From Platycnemis pennipes (taxonomy: Eukaryota; Arthropoda; Insecta; Odonata; Platycnemididae): 64,000 nucleotides of DNA. The notes under the pieces are model-generated. The model was not told the DNA's origin. It saw only the letters and a program-made list of their open reading frames with translations, and ran no database searches. This document shows, piece by piece, positions 1 to 10,680 of the stretch. Both the position numbers and the translations under genes were made by a program. The stretch's first letter is position 1. Every line of letters starts with the position of its first letter. The DNA lies in contig OW121847.1 in NCBI GenBank assembly GCA_933228895.1, positions 48,668,992-48,732,991 of the forward strand, written 5' to 3'.

Positions 1-1210
1 ACCCTACGACAAGTAAGCGGGAAAAAAACTCCCAGATACTAAATGCATGGAAGATGCTAGCTGAAAACGTCCAGACAAATATTTCTTCCACATTCCTTCT
101 GATATCATTTATGAATCAATCGATCTTTCTACAACATGAAATGAAAAAGAAAAGTATTTCAGTGAATTTGTTCCCATACTCAAACGTAAAACGATCGGTT
201 CGGCTCACGATAGATTTTGAATTTTTTTATTTTTGGCGCTATCGATGCGTTCTAATTAGCATCTGGCTTCAAGCTCTCGAGAAACAAGTAAAAAATATAA
301 TTGATCAATAAACTACATTAAACTCAATTCCGCTTGTGAAAATTGCATGAAATGCGTGAAGAATATTTGATGCCATGTATGAAGCGGCTAGTTCTTTTTT
401 CAGATTACCATTGACTTACAAAATGATGGCTCAAAATGCTCTTTTCTCGTTGGAAAATTTCACGAAATGGTACACGCTCCAATTGCTACGACAAAGCGTT
501 CAAAGGGAGATTTTTTAATTAAGTCAACAATCCCAGACTTACTCGGAGTTCTCTCGTACAATTAGATGAGTTGAGCATTGAGTAATCACCAGCAAAACCT
601 CTTTCCGATTACCGGAGAATTAGAGGCCGATGAGAATGAATGTGTACCTTGTGCATTAAGCGTCAAAGTTAACGTCTCTCCACTTCCAATTCCATCGCAG
701 TCGGATGGGCTCAAGTGAATACCTTCAGTTAGGACTTTTGAGACTGTAACCACAAAGTCGCAAAATTCTGATAGTCTCTGAGAAGCATCGGGAAGAAATA
801 CCACAGTGACACGGAGTAATTTCTTTGGAATACGGTTTACCCTCGCTTCGCTCAACAGTACCACCACCACCATGGAAGGTCATTATTCGGTTTATGAGGC
901 TGATATGAAAACAAAATGAACTTAGGAGAAAGCTGAAATGAAATGCGATCGGGAACAGAACGAAGCGGAAGGAAAAAGTCTTGGTATCAAAAAAGAAATA
1001 CCCTGATGGCAACAGAGAGGAAAAAGAAGATTCATTGAGGCGTGAAAGTGATTCGGGAGAAGCCCACGATTTCCCACCGCGAGGGAATCATTAAATTTTC
1101 GAACGACTTTAATATAAAAATGAATGTCCCAAATTAGAGAGAACTTCTTATGGGTGGGAAAAAAAGGAGAACAACTCGAGCGGACATTCACAATGGAAAT
1201 TAAGTAGGGC
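1..1210. other. AT-rich non-coding stretch
   Basis: No open frame here has recognisable protein features. The composition is AT-rich with a mild purine bias after about 880. I see no RNA gene, element end or clear promoter. Confidence 0.5.
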
Positions 1211-1605
1211 CTCCGTCTGGTGGATGAAACTCCCTCAGGAGGGAAAACGCCCGCGGGCAGCCTGCCTGCCCTCTTTCGGGTCGCAGGGTGGAATGAAAGG
1301 AGGGAAAAAACAGCTGAAGGGGAATCCGCGCGTCATTTCGGAGCGAAAACAATGCTTGATTTATTATTTTTTCTATCTCAGTGGCGCCTACCCCCGCACT
1401 CTCTCACCCTCCTGGAAGACGAAGAGGAGGAACGAATCCACGACCGGGAGAGGGAACAATAACCTCGCTACTCTGCAAGAGCGTGTTGCTCGGCCAGGAA
1501 TTCAGCCCCGGTAAGGGGTGGGTGAGGCCTGAGGCACGAAGGGGAAGAGGGAGGAGAGGAGGGAAGAATATTAAGAGGCGGAAAATATGTTTACGCAAAT
1601 ATATT
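1211..1605. other. GC-rich, partly purine-rich island
   Basis: GC content rises sharply against the flanks, and the right half (about 1515-1585) is almost all G and A on the + strand. Several overlapping open frames exist in different phases, which is what biased composition gives by chance. None has a domain or signal I recognise. It could be a regulatory or promoter-type island, but nothing proves this. Confidence 0.45.
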
Positions 1606-3190
1606 TACAAGGGGGAATTTTGAATCAAGCTGTTTTTTGAGAGATTTCATTGTGTTTTTCCGTTCCGTTTATTACTGAATGGAGGTTTCCGCTTCTGCAT
1701 TTGGTGAGGTAACGGTTGAAGAAAGGGGAAAAAGTGGGGGAAACATCGAGTCGGGAAAGAGAAGTAGCTTCAGGGCATCGAGGAAAGAGACACAGAGAGA
1801 ACTAAAAGATTCCAGCAAGGTGAAATAAGGAGGCAAGTGTTCGAGATATGATAAGTAATGACTTGAGAGTATCTATCAAGTAATTCATTCGAGAACCTCT
1901 TAGCGCACGTCAATCAAATAGATTCCGTGAGATTGAAGTTGAAGTAAATTTCAAAGGACATAATTTTTCCTCTATTTCACTGCATGATCACCCAACAAAT
2001 ATTTGAAATCATAATAGGAATTTGAAAATTCTGACACCAAAGAGTACATATTCAATGAATATGGATAACGAAAGCGAAGTGAAATCATTTGTTGAGGGTT
2101 GCTCAATGAAAGATTGTACCGATGTTAAGCAGTAACAATATTTCCGTTTTAGTTTACTATAGATAATCAGTAATACCAGGGTCTTAAACTATTCACCTAC
2201 AAAACACAGGTTAATATCATTAATAAGCAATAAGATGAACCTGGGACAGCGCCAGAGTCAGCATTAGATTTATTCTGTAAAAACCTAACAAATAATTTTA
2301 AAAGGAAAATCATAAACGTTTAGCTCTTTCTTTATGTGTAGAAATGTTCATAATTTTTTCCACCTCTTCAACAGAAGCCGAAAGGGCTTTGATTGGCTAG
2401 CAAAAAAAATTGTCTTTAACATCAATGTCTTTAACATTACATCACATTTTTCTCATTATTCATTAAGCGATACGATGGCATTGAATTATTAGAATTTTGT
2501 AAACTATTGTTGGATTACATTTAAATGACAATACACATTCAACTATAGTTTGCATGTGATTTCAAGGAGATACATACACATACTTTGAAGTCATTCTCGT
2601 CAAGGTCTGGAGATAGTATTAACAAGTTTTCTTTTTCCAACAGTAGGTATCATCAAGTGTCGGCCAGCAGTAATTTTTAATGAAGCATTCCAGTTCCCAC
2701 TTAGGATAGAGAGAGAGAAATAAATTACCAGCGGACATCTTGGCACATATATGCTTGGAAATGCCCCAACTGCTACTTTGGGCCCTTTTAACATCAGGCC
2801 CACCCTTCCCCTAGCATTTAATCCTAACTAATGGGGTAAATGATGAACTAAGTATTGTCTTCACCGTAATAAAACTAATACTACAATATGTGTTTTACCT
2901 GATCAAATACTATGTACGCCACAAAGTCTGTATAATGTCAAGTGAAATGAGACCTATATTATTCCATATCCTCCCGGATTCCATTGCAAATAAAGATATG
3001 TAACCCTAAGGCCTTGGCTCTCTGGAACCTTTGACGAAATTTCGTCCCTCCGTCTCCACTAACTTCAACCGCACACCTGACTTAGGATGTAGTTTTGATG
3101 CAGCGGTAGACCAAAGAAAATCAGGGAAGTTGTTTCCACGGACTTCACTATATATGCGTAAATACAAACAAGCCTTCACTAAGACGCCTC
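1606..3190. other. AT-rich non-coding stretch
   Basis: No supported gene. There are only short chance frames. I see no RNA gene and no element end. Confidence 0.5.
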
Positions 3191-3480
3191 AGAAAAGGAA
3201 GGAGGACGGGAATTGAGGAGGAAGCGAAAGGTAGCAGACGAAACGGGATTGGGTAGAGGAGAGGCCAACCGGAAAAGAGGGTCAGAGGTGAGGAAAGCGA
3301 ATTTACATGTGTTAAGGCTCGGAAGAAACGGGTCGTGTGGAAGCGAGGACGAGGGAGTCAGCGAAGGGAATAAGAAAGGTTGGTGAGGGGGTGGAGTGGG
3401 GAAGGAGGAGAGGGGAAGGGATGGGTGGCAGGGGTCTTGAGGAAAGGTTGACGGGTGAGTGGAAGGTGGGCCACGAGATG
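3191..3480. other. Purine-rich island
   Basis: The + strand is strongly biased to G and A across this interval, with a GGAAGGAGGAGAGGGGAAGG core near 3400. Homopurine tracts like this can form triplex DNA or behave as regulatory DNA. No coding evidence was found. Confidence 0.5.
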
Positions 3481-4033
3481 AATAGTATACATAGATATCC
3501 TAGCTTACGTTCAAGCTTGAAATAAACTCTTATGTATCTGCTGAAGTATGTTTCATGGTGAATATAAATTAGCTATTACTCCTCAATGACAATCGATTGA
3601 TTCGCAGTTCTCAAAACGATAAATAGCATGTATCTAGTTAAAACCTCACGAAAACAAATTATTTTTACACCTCTGTACATATTATTCCGTTGCACCAACG
3701 CAGCGCATGCTGGCACGAATTCCCTACCTGCTCACTTTAGGTGGCTAGAAGGGTGTACTAAAGGTGTGCGAACGTAGATGTAATTGAACGAGAGGAGAAT
3801 ACGTGTGCCGACTACTCGGCTGATGGATGAACGAGTGGTGCTTACAAGACATGGTCACCACTTCAAAGGCATTCATAATGATTGCGTTATGCATGCATAA
3901 TGACTTTGAGGGGAATACAAAAGCTACCTGCATTAATTTGAGACCAATCTTATTCCCCCCACAACCAGAGGTCATTGTCAAAACTTTGACTCTTGAATCA
4001 ACCAATAGTACATCTAAATACAAGTATATTAAT
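3481..4033. other. AT-rich non-coding stretch
   Basis: Nothing assignable. A 70-codon open frame (3827-4039) shows no domain. Confidence 0.4.
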
Positions 4034-4210
4034 GGATAGCATAGGTGGTTGCATGTTGGTATAAGGACTTCAAGCTAACCAAACCAACAGCATGTTTTTG
4101 CATGCTTGCTTTGCCTTTCCCCCTGAAGCTCCTTTAAGTGCGGAAATAGACTTGAAAACCCACATAAATCACCGTCTGCCACACACCTCTATGGTGGCTT
4201 GCATGGTATT
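4034..4210 (+). mobile_element. LINE 3' UTR fragment, diverged copy
   Basis: This is a relic of the same 3' UTR found complete behind the reverse transcriptase at 45537-45768. Its left part matches through the TAGCAT and GTTGCATGTTGGTAT blocks, AAGCTAACC and TTTTTGCATG. Its right part matches through CTGCCACACACC, the GGTGGCTTGCA block and GGTATTA. The middle (about 4110-4165) is replaced or highly diverged, and the GTAGAT tail is lost. No reverse-transcriptase codons are attached, so it is a severely 5'-truncated insertion or a tail-only non-autonomous copy. It is among the most diverged, hence probably older, of the six copies here. Confidence 0.8.
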
Positions 4211-7200
4211 AAGTTAAACATTTTCCCCTCAAAGCGTGGTATTGAATATTTATATTTTGTATGCTTTATTTTAACAATCAGGCGTTGAATCGTTACCATA
4301 AATTATGCTCCTTGGAGATTAAAAACATAAAATGAAACAGTGCATATATTTGGGTGGGTATACAGGGGGCGTTTCATGCAATATGTTCACACAAGGAGTA
4401 AAACTTAAAACTCGAACTCTATCTAGGTGATGCGGTGATAAAGAGCAAAGGGTAGTCGGGACTTTGAGATAAGAGGAATGAGAGGGAGGATGGGCAAAGT
4501 GCCGTTGCCGATCGAGAGAGTTATGGCTTCAGGAAACGAAATGCCGTCCGCAAACTTGTGATGGATGTTAGCTGACTACGGTGCTTGGTAAATGATAGAT
4601 CAAAGAGAAGAAGAATATCTTTGATGTGAAGAAACAATGGTGACAAGGAGGAGACTGTCTCGCTCAATAGCCCTTTAAAATGAGGATGACATGAAATATT
4701 CATTGTGAGCAGGGCATCGATATTATCTTACTTATAAATTGTTTTATGCATTCCGCAACCCCACATTCAAAGCAACCCTGGTAAAAGTTAGACATGTTCC
4801 TCGGTAAATCAAATTATGAGAGAGGATTCTTCCGTCAAATGCAGCGCTACCTTTCCGACCCAAAGCTACTGTACAAAACCTATTCATACATGTTTTTTGA
4901 CTCGTGAGCAAACACCGAAATCAATCAATATTACAGAACAATAGAGAAACGACATTGGTAAAAATCTAAGGTATAACTTGGACCGTGAACGTGATGTGAA
5001 AATAATAATTATTATTGTGCTTAAAAAAGCTAAACATAGACACATTAGACATGACTTAAATGCTCTCTTGTTTTTGCTAGAAAAATAATGCGTAATAATT
5101 TGCGAAGCAGAGTAGACATATGTATATGGTGAATCATTCGCTACCATACTAATTCAATATTTAAAACATATTTTTAAATATTAATGGGGTAATTATCACA
5201 GAAGTCCAGCCAAGATCTATTCAGAAATACCATTGTCTTCAAATACATGTATGTAATGTAGTGCTCCTACTATTTCACGGTTAACCGCCGAATAAAGGTA
5301 CCGTGAAGACTTCCCGAAAAAGGGGGAATTAGCAAGGAAAGAAATCATTTCAAAGCCACTCCACAAAATCACTATTTCCTAATCTCAACCCTCAATAAAA
5401 AATTTTGGCCTGCTATTCTGAGTGCCGCAGATAAATTTTTCCGCGAGGAAAGATCCATTTATTAATTGTGTCATTTCAAAAAGACCTATCCAATTAAGTA
5501 CATCTTTCCAGTGTTATAACGCCGGACAGCCAAGGTTGAAAGCCAACAACTTGTATTTTAGCCTACTGAATTCAATTAGCGAAATTCTTCTTTGACGGCT
5601 ATCCTTAGTACCATTCGTAATATTCCTTGAAAATTCAATAGATTTAAGTGAAAACAGAGACACAATGATTTGATGATGACAGCATATATGTAATTGTAAC
5701 TCCAACTGAACCGAGAATGATTGAGATGCTTAATCTACGAGTGCTTGTGGTAGCCTTAGATTCAGTATGCTCAAATACTGATGACACTTGGTCTTCTTGA
5801 ATAGAGGTAGGACACACATGAATGGTATTGAGAATACATCAATATATAGTTATCAGGGAAATTAACTTTTACTTGCATTTAGCTAGCCTTCACGCAAATA
5901 TTTTCAGAGACACTATAATGTTCCAAACTCTTAACAGATACATTCTCGGCGTAATTAGTAAACGACCCACATTTACATTCACAAGATAAATATCTTGTTC
6001 TAGCCCGCGTAACTATGGTATTTTGATGAATGGAGAGCGTGTGGGTTTGAACCCGTTAGAAAGTTAACAAACCCTTTAAGATTACAAAGGCTGAGTCAAA
6101 ACCTGCTTATCGCCACCTGCTTTACTAAGCAGAATGGAGAGAGCAGTCAGTTATTCGATTGTTTTAATAAGCGGATTTAGGTGCGACGGCACACTCAAAC
6201 GTCAACTCTCTGGGTATCCTCATCCAAGATATTCTCGGGTGTCTCACCTCCCCTCCGCCCCCCAACCCTCTCTTCTCACTCCTCTTATGCCCTCCTTACT
6301 TCACTTCGCCAGGTGAACGACCAAGAAGTTGCCCGAAACTCCATGATGTTACCCAGACGTCTGTAGCGTGAGCCATAATCCCGTGTAAGAGCAGAATAGA
6401 CATCTGCGGGGGCTTACTAAGTCTTAGCCAAAAAAGTGAGGAATACATGTTTGCCCTGAGAGCGAGACGAGTGATGAATACGGTTAATCTAAGGCCAAGA
6501 TATATATTAGCATTAGTTACTTCGGCACGCGTAAAGTGCCCGCATTTTGCCGAATATAATCTACAGTTAACTAATGCACCCTTTGTTGCATGATTTTACT
6601 GCCAGTAAGTTCAGAAAATGTTATTCTTCCTGAGCGCAATTCTCCAATTAAAAATTAACATTAACAACAACCTGCAGACGATTATTAATCAACAATGGGG
6701 CAATTCTATTTGCCGCCAAATAATGAAAGCATTAATTTTTTAATCACCTTTTGATGAAGTCGCAGCGCTAAGATAGATAGGACTAAACAAGGCTACACCA
6801 CTTCAAAGATTCCAATCGGAAATTCACCGCGAAACATTCATGAATCTTTGCGATTTTTCGACAATAATATGCATAGTAAATTAGTCCCATCGAAAGTGTT
6901 CAGCCAAGAATTCACTTTGAACGCACAAACTATAGTTAAAATTTTCGCATGCACGCGTAAAGTTTTCTCTCCGACCTTTGAGCTTTTTCAAGGACGGCAC
7001 GCAAGAGATGATACCCGCCGCCGATGTAAAGGTCGGAGGTTTTCAGTCTTGCGCAATAAGCTATCACAAGACGAGGAGATAGTGACTCCCAGTGTGCAAA
7101 CATATCGAAGAGATCCAGAGGTCTAAACAAACGTCTTTTTTATATTTTTTTCCTTAATATGCGTACTCCCGAAGCTGTTTCCGAGACGTCATTCCCTCCT

Positions 7201-7254
7201 TTGACTCCGTCCATAGCGCGAGGCGTTACTCCTGTTCATTGATTTGATTCGATC
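4211..7254. other. AT-rich non-coding stretch, 5' flank of the CRD gene
   Basis: No supported gene lies here. A short C-rich pyrimidine patch occurs at 6240-6300. A GGGTTTGAACCCGT motif near 6043 resembles a tRNA B box but has no matching A box or cloverleaf. The last 100 bp before 7255 are richer in GC and contain TCATTC at 7189-7194, which fits an arthropod initiator. No TATA or downstream element is well placed with it, so the transcription start is not settled. Confidence 0.4.
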
Positions 7255-7959
7255 ATGAGACATTTCCCGAATATGTTCGGGGCGAAACGTGGCAGCAAAT
7301 TCTCATGGCAAGTGCTGTTCGTCCTACTGTCGCTACTGGTCTGCGCCCACCGCGCAGACCCCACCGACGAGGAAACGACTCCTTTGCAGACCGAGGCTTC
7401 ACCCGAGCAAGAGGGAGGAAATTCGTGGGGTTTGTCGGCCGGAGGCTGGTTCTCGATGGGAGGGTGGTCCTCGTCTTGGCGGTCGATGGTGTCCACCTCG
7501 CGGAGCATGTTCCGGTGGAGGTTCGGCAACGTCCCACCGGAAACCGACGAGGCAGAGGCAGAGACTGACACAGACGAGATGCCCGGTGCCGTGGGACGCC
7601 GCTGCGAACGACTGACGCTTGAAATGTGTCAAGGCCTGGGGTACGAGGAGACTTCGATGCCTAACCTGCTGAACCACGAGTCGCAGGACATCACCAGGGT
7701 GGAGCTGGAGCAGTACTCTGCCCTGGTTCGGGCCAACTGTTCATCCGGGGATATGCCGTTCTTCCTGTGCGCACTCCATGCGCCAAAGTGCCATGAGGAG
7801 GGAGGGGAAGGAGAGAGGCTGCCACCGTGCCGTGCCATGTGCCAGAGGATTAAGTCCCGGTGTGAAGTTGTCATGGAGAGGTTCGAATACACGTGGCCCA
7901 GCATTTTTGAATGCGAGAAGTATCCAGATCCTTTGCAGGCGCCTTGTACTGGTCAATAA
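7255..7959 (+). CDS. Secreted Frizzled-type CRD protein (sFRP-like, CRD only)
   Basis: A 234-residue protein is encoded in a single open frame. Residues 17-30 form a hydrophobic core (WQVLFVLLSLLVC) after a basic N-terminus, which reads as a signal peptide; Met7 is an alternative start. Residues 58-90 are rich in Trp, Ser and Gly, and 94-110 are acidic. Residues 117-231 form a Frizzled CRD with exactly ten cysteines (117, 125, 162, 172, 179, 192, 196, 203, 220, 231). The family landmarks YEETSMPNLLNH, FFLCALHAPKC, PPCRAMC and TWPSIFEC are visible. Asn161 in NCS is the only clear N-glycosylation sequon in the domain. CRDs of this family bind the lipid-bearing thumb of Wnt ligands, so an extracellular Wnt modulator is the likely role (inference). 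No transmembrane segments or netrin domain follow, because TAA comes three codons after Cys231. It could instead be the first exon of a longer Frizzled or sFRP gene spliced just before the stop, but the GT there (GTCAAT) is a weak donor. GC-rich third positions contrast with the AT-rich flanks and support coding. Confidence 0.88.
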   Translation: MRHFPNMFGAKRGSKFSWQVLFVLLSLLVCAHRADPTDEETTPLQTEASPEQEGGNSWGLSAGGWFSMGGWSSSWRSMVSTSRSMFRWRFGNVPPETDEAEAETDTDEMPGAVGRRCERLTLEMCQGLGYEETSMPNLLNHESQDITRVELEQYSALVRANCSSGDMPFFLCALHAPKCHEEGGEGERLPPCRAMCQRIKSRCEVVMERFEYTWPSIFECEKYPDPLQAPCTGQ

Positions 7960-8640
7960 GGCATTAGAGCGATCGGGTACTCTACGGCCGTTTTTCTGTA
8001 AAGACTCGAAATTCTTGAGTCTTGACAATACTGAGGGTGTGACTTCGGAACCTTAACAAATACAATTCTTAGATATCCCACAATCGAGACTTATCGAGGA
8101 TCTGGTGCCAAAACATCTTCGTTGTGGGAGGTTAAAAAGTCGATTCCTTACAAAATATGGTCTCGTGTGGTGTTTTTAATTCGTGTTCTAGATATGAAAA
8201 CCTGTGCCAGAGCTATAACTAGTTTTCAACCACTGTTTGACTCGTGAAGTCAGAGAAATTGTCATTCAGAAATTTTAGTGCTACTTTAAAAAGTATATTG
8301 AGTGATGTCGATAAATATGGATTACTGATATATGACACACTGCTACCAGGTAACAATGTATCTTACTTTCTGTTCGGTGAATTTTTCATTTTATGGAAGC
8401 ATACGGAATGCAAACCTCTTGTCGGTGTATATGCAATAAACATCTTCCTCATGCCTGGCCGTCACCGCAAAATTACTGGTGATAGAATCTTCATGTAATC
8501 GCATTGATATTGCTACAAGTGTCCAGGAATTCAGTTCAGAGGAGAGGGGAGGGGAGGTGGAGATGAGAGGAGAAATTGCATAATCTCACAAAATATTGGA
8601 TTTCAAAATAAATATCGCACTCAGATATGCAAAAATAAAA
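7960..8640 (+). other. Candidate 3' UTR of the CRD gene with polyadenylation signals
   Basis: After the stop the sequence becomes AT-rich and carries no further domain. AATAAA occurs at 8607-8612 and again at 8634-8639, about 650-680 bp after the stop. If the frame at 7255 is a terminal exon, these are natural polyadenylation signals. AATAAA is common in AT-rich DNA, so this is suggestive only. Confidence 0.35.
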
Positions 8641-9184
8641 TTATTCAAAGAAAAAAAATAATTTAAGAATAATAACACTTGCTTTATCTAAGAACGGCCT
8701 CGTCGGACCTACTAATGTACTTTGGCCGATCTGACGACTCCGAAGTCCTCGCCGATAAAGGTCACAACGGAAGAGCAGTGTTTTCTCAATAAAGTGCCTA
8801 CCTAAAGACATCTGTGTTAGGGAAAATATTGCATGGAACCCATAAATACATTTATCCTGAATGATAATCTAGAATTGTTTAAATTAAGAAGATAAGATGA
8901 AACATTTGAAAATTGCTTAATCCACTATTTCTCATTTTTATATAAGGTCTTGTTAAAAATGTAAGCCTAATGAAAGTTAAAATTAACAACGATGAAATAC
9001 AGTCAAACAGTAACAAAATGTGATTCAGCCTTTTATTTTTCTATGGCAATTTGATGAACTGTTATAAGCCTCAGGCACTACATCTCTTCTTTTATTTCGG
9101 CATTAGATTTCACTTCTTCTTCAGCAAAACAGACTTAAGCTTACTCATGATTAATTATATTTTTAATTGCTTAATTAATGCGTA
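8641..9184. other. AT-rich non-coding stretch
   Basis: No gene, RNA or element end is recognised here. Confidence 0.5.
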
Positions 9185-9430
9185 GGGGTTGAGGACTAGT
9201 GTGTAGAGCGGAGAATCGGAGTGTCTTGAGTTTAAATCCGGGGAAGCCCACTCTGGACTACCCCGTCTAAAATCCTCGCGGAGCGATTTTCTGACTGTCA
9301 GAACATCGCGAAAATCTCAGGAGGCCCACGAAACTGATACCACTACCCTGAAGGTGTGAATTTCACTCACCAACGGCTTAGTACGGGATGAGCTCTACCC
9401 TCTCCTATCAAACCAATCTTCAGGTGAACT
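9185..9430 (+). mobile_element. tRNA-derived SINE-like element, family 1 copy 1
   Basis: The head has an A-box-like ACTAGTGTGTAGAGCG (9195-9210) and a B-box-like GAGTTTAAATCCG (9228-9240), spaced as in RNA polymerase III promoters. The body matches the copy at 28768-29005 block by block: GATTTTCTG with CAGAACAT, then CTACCCTGAA and TGTGAATT, then GAG-TCT-CCCTC and CTATCAAA-CCAA-CTTC. The two copies are well diverged with several indels. No poly-A tail is visible. The family assignment comes only from comparing these two copies. Confidence 0.7.
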
Positions 9431-9929
9431 GAGTGAGTGAATGAAGTAATAGACCTAATAGAAACTTTGCAACAGAGAATTATTAGGAAAACATCGACTG
9501 CGATGAAGTCTCCATAAAATGGCTAATTATCAAAGCCAGAATGGCATTTTCATCTCTAGAGTTTGATTTTCATAATTTGGTAGGTGTTTTCACTACGAAA
9601 GGAGTGCTTTTTTCCATCTTAAACTATAAGGAGATTTTAATCAAACGGAAAAGTATGCTAGTTCAACTTCCTCTTTACCTAATCAGTGTAATTAAACGAG
9701 AAACCAATACAAACATACAAGAATCGATACTGCAATAGGTAAGTAAATTAGATTAATGAAAACTGACGGGACAAAAATCTAAATTCCAAAGCATTGACGG
9801 GATGTGCCGTTATTATTTGAGAAGAGCTCCCACTGTGAAAGACCGGAACCTCAGAAGTAGGGGATTTTCCGACCGAGCATATGTAGTTATAGTCAACGAA
9901 CAGCGTGGGGAGGAGTGCAAAAATAATAA
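9431..9929. other. AT-rich non-coding stretch
   Basis: Nothing assignable is seen. A 65-codon open frame at 9541-9738 lacks recognisable features. Confidence 0.45.
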
Positions 9930-10680
9930 GCGTAAAAAATGAGAGAATATCCAGCGACGCGTGAGAGGGAAAGGGAGATGTTCAAGCGCAGGGGATGTGG
10001 GGATGGATGGGAAGGAATTGCGTGAATAATGAAGGCGATAACGCCCTTGCTGGTTGGGAGGGGGGGGGGGAAGGAGGGAGAGGGGTGGGTTGAGGGGATG
10101 TGACTTAGATGAAGGAGCAACGCATGTGGAGGACTGTGCCAGCAAAAGGGTTGAACGGAGGGGTTGGAACCGGGATACTTTTTCTTCCGCCCGCGAGGGT
10201 GAGGAGGAGCAGGGGCAAAGGGCTAAGGCTTTCATGGATCGCTGATGGGTCGGGGAAAGTAAAAGGGGTGCGCGAAATAGCGAGGGAGGGAGAGAGGGAA
10301 ACTTTAACAGCCTTCTCTCTCCCCCAATGGGTGGCTGACGTGACCTGACTAAAGGGTTAAAAGCAGAGGAGTGGGGGAGGGGATCGAATTGTGTGTGTGT
10401 GTGTGTGCTTCTCTTGCCACGACTCCATCCAAAACGAATGAGTGTAGGAACTCGATGGGGTGGGATTATGGGAACGCAGTGCAGGGGTGATGAAGAGGGG
10501 GTTTCAGGAGAGAGATGTGGGTGAGAGAAGGCTTACAGGTGGCGGGGAAGAGGGCGGAGAGTGGAGGAAGGGGTTTGCATGAGAGCGGTAATAAATCGGC
10601 AGCGCTTTAAATGCGATGGCAGTCAATTGCTGAAGGCCTGGAGAGGTTATAGAGAGGATGAGGAAGAATTAAAGCGAAAT
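9930..10680. other. Purine-rich, G-rich island with GT repeat
   Basis: A 750-bp block is strongly biased to G and A on the + strand. It includes a G run near 10059 and a (GT)n microsatellite at 10391-10407. The open frames within it, on both strands, are repeats of Gly/Arg/Glu or Pro/Ser type expected from the bias. The function is unknown. Confidence 0.5.
10391..10407. repeat. (GT)n microsatellite
   Basis: About eight and a half GT units lie inside the purine-rich island. Confidence 0.9.

Noticed and set aside
4363..4380. CAGGGGGCGTTTC, resembling a hAT end
   Set aside because: No partner end or target duplication was found.
6030..6060. GGGTTTGAACCCGT, B-box-like
   Set aside because: It is self-complementary, so the match may be chance, and it has no A box or repeat partner.
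7141..7254. Core promoter of the CRD gene
   Set aside because: An initiator-like TCATTC is present at 7189, but no TATA box or downstream element is correctly spaced, so I did not call a promoter feature.
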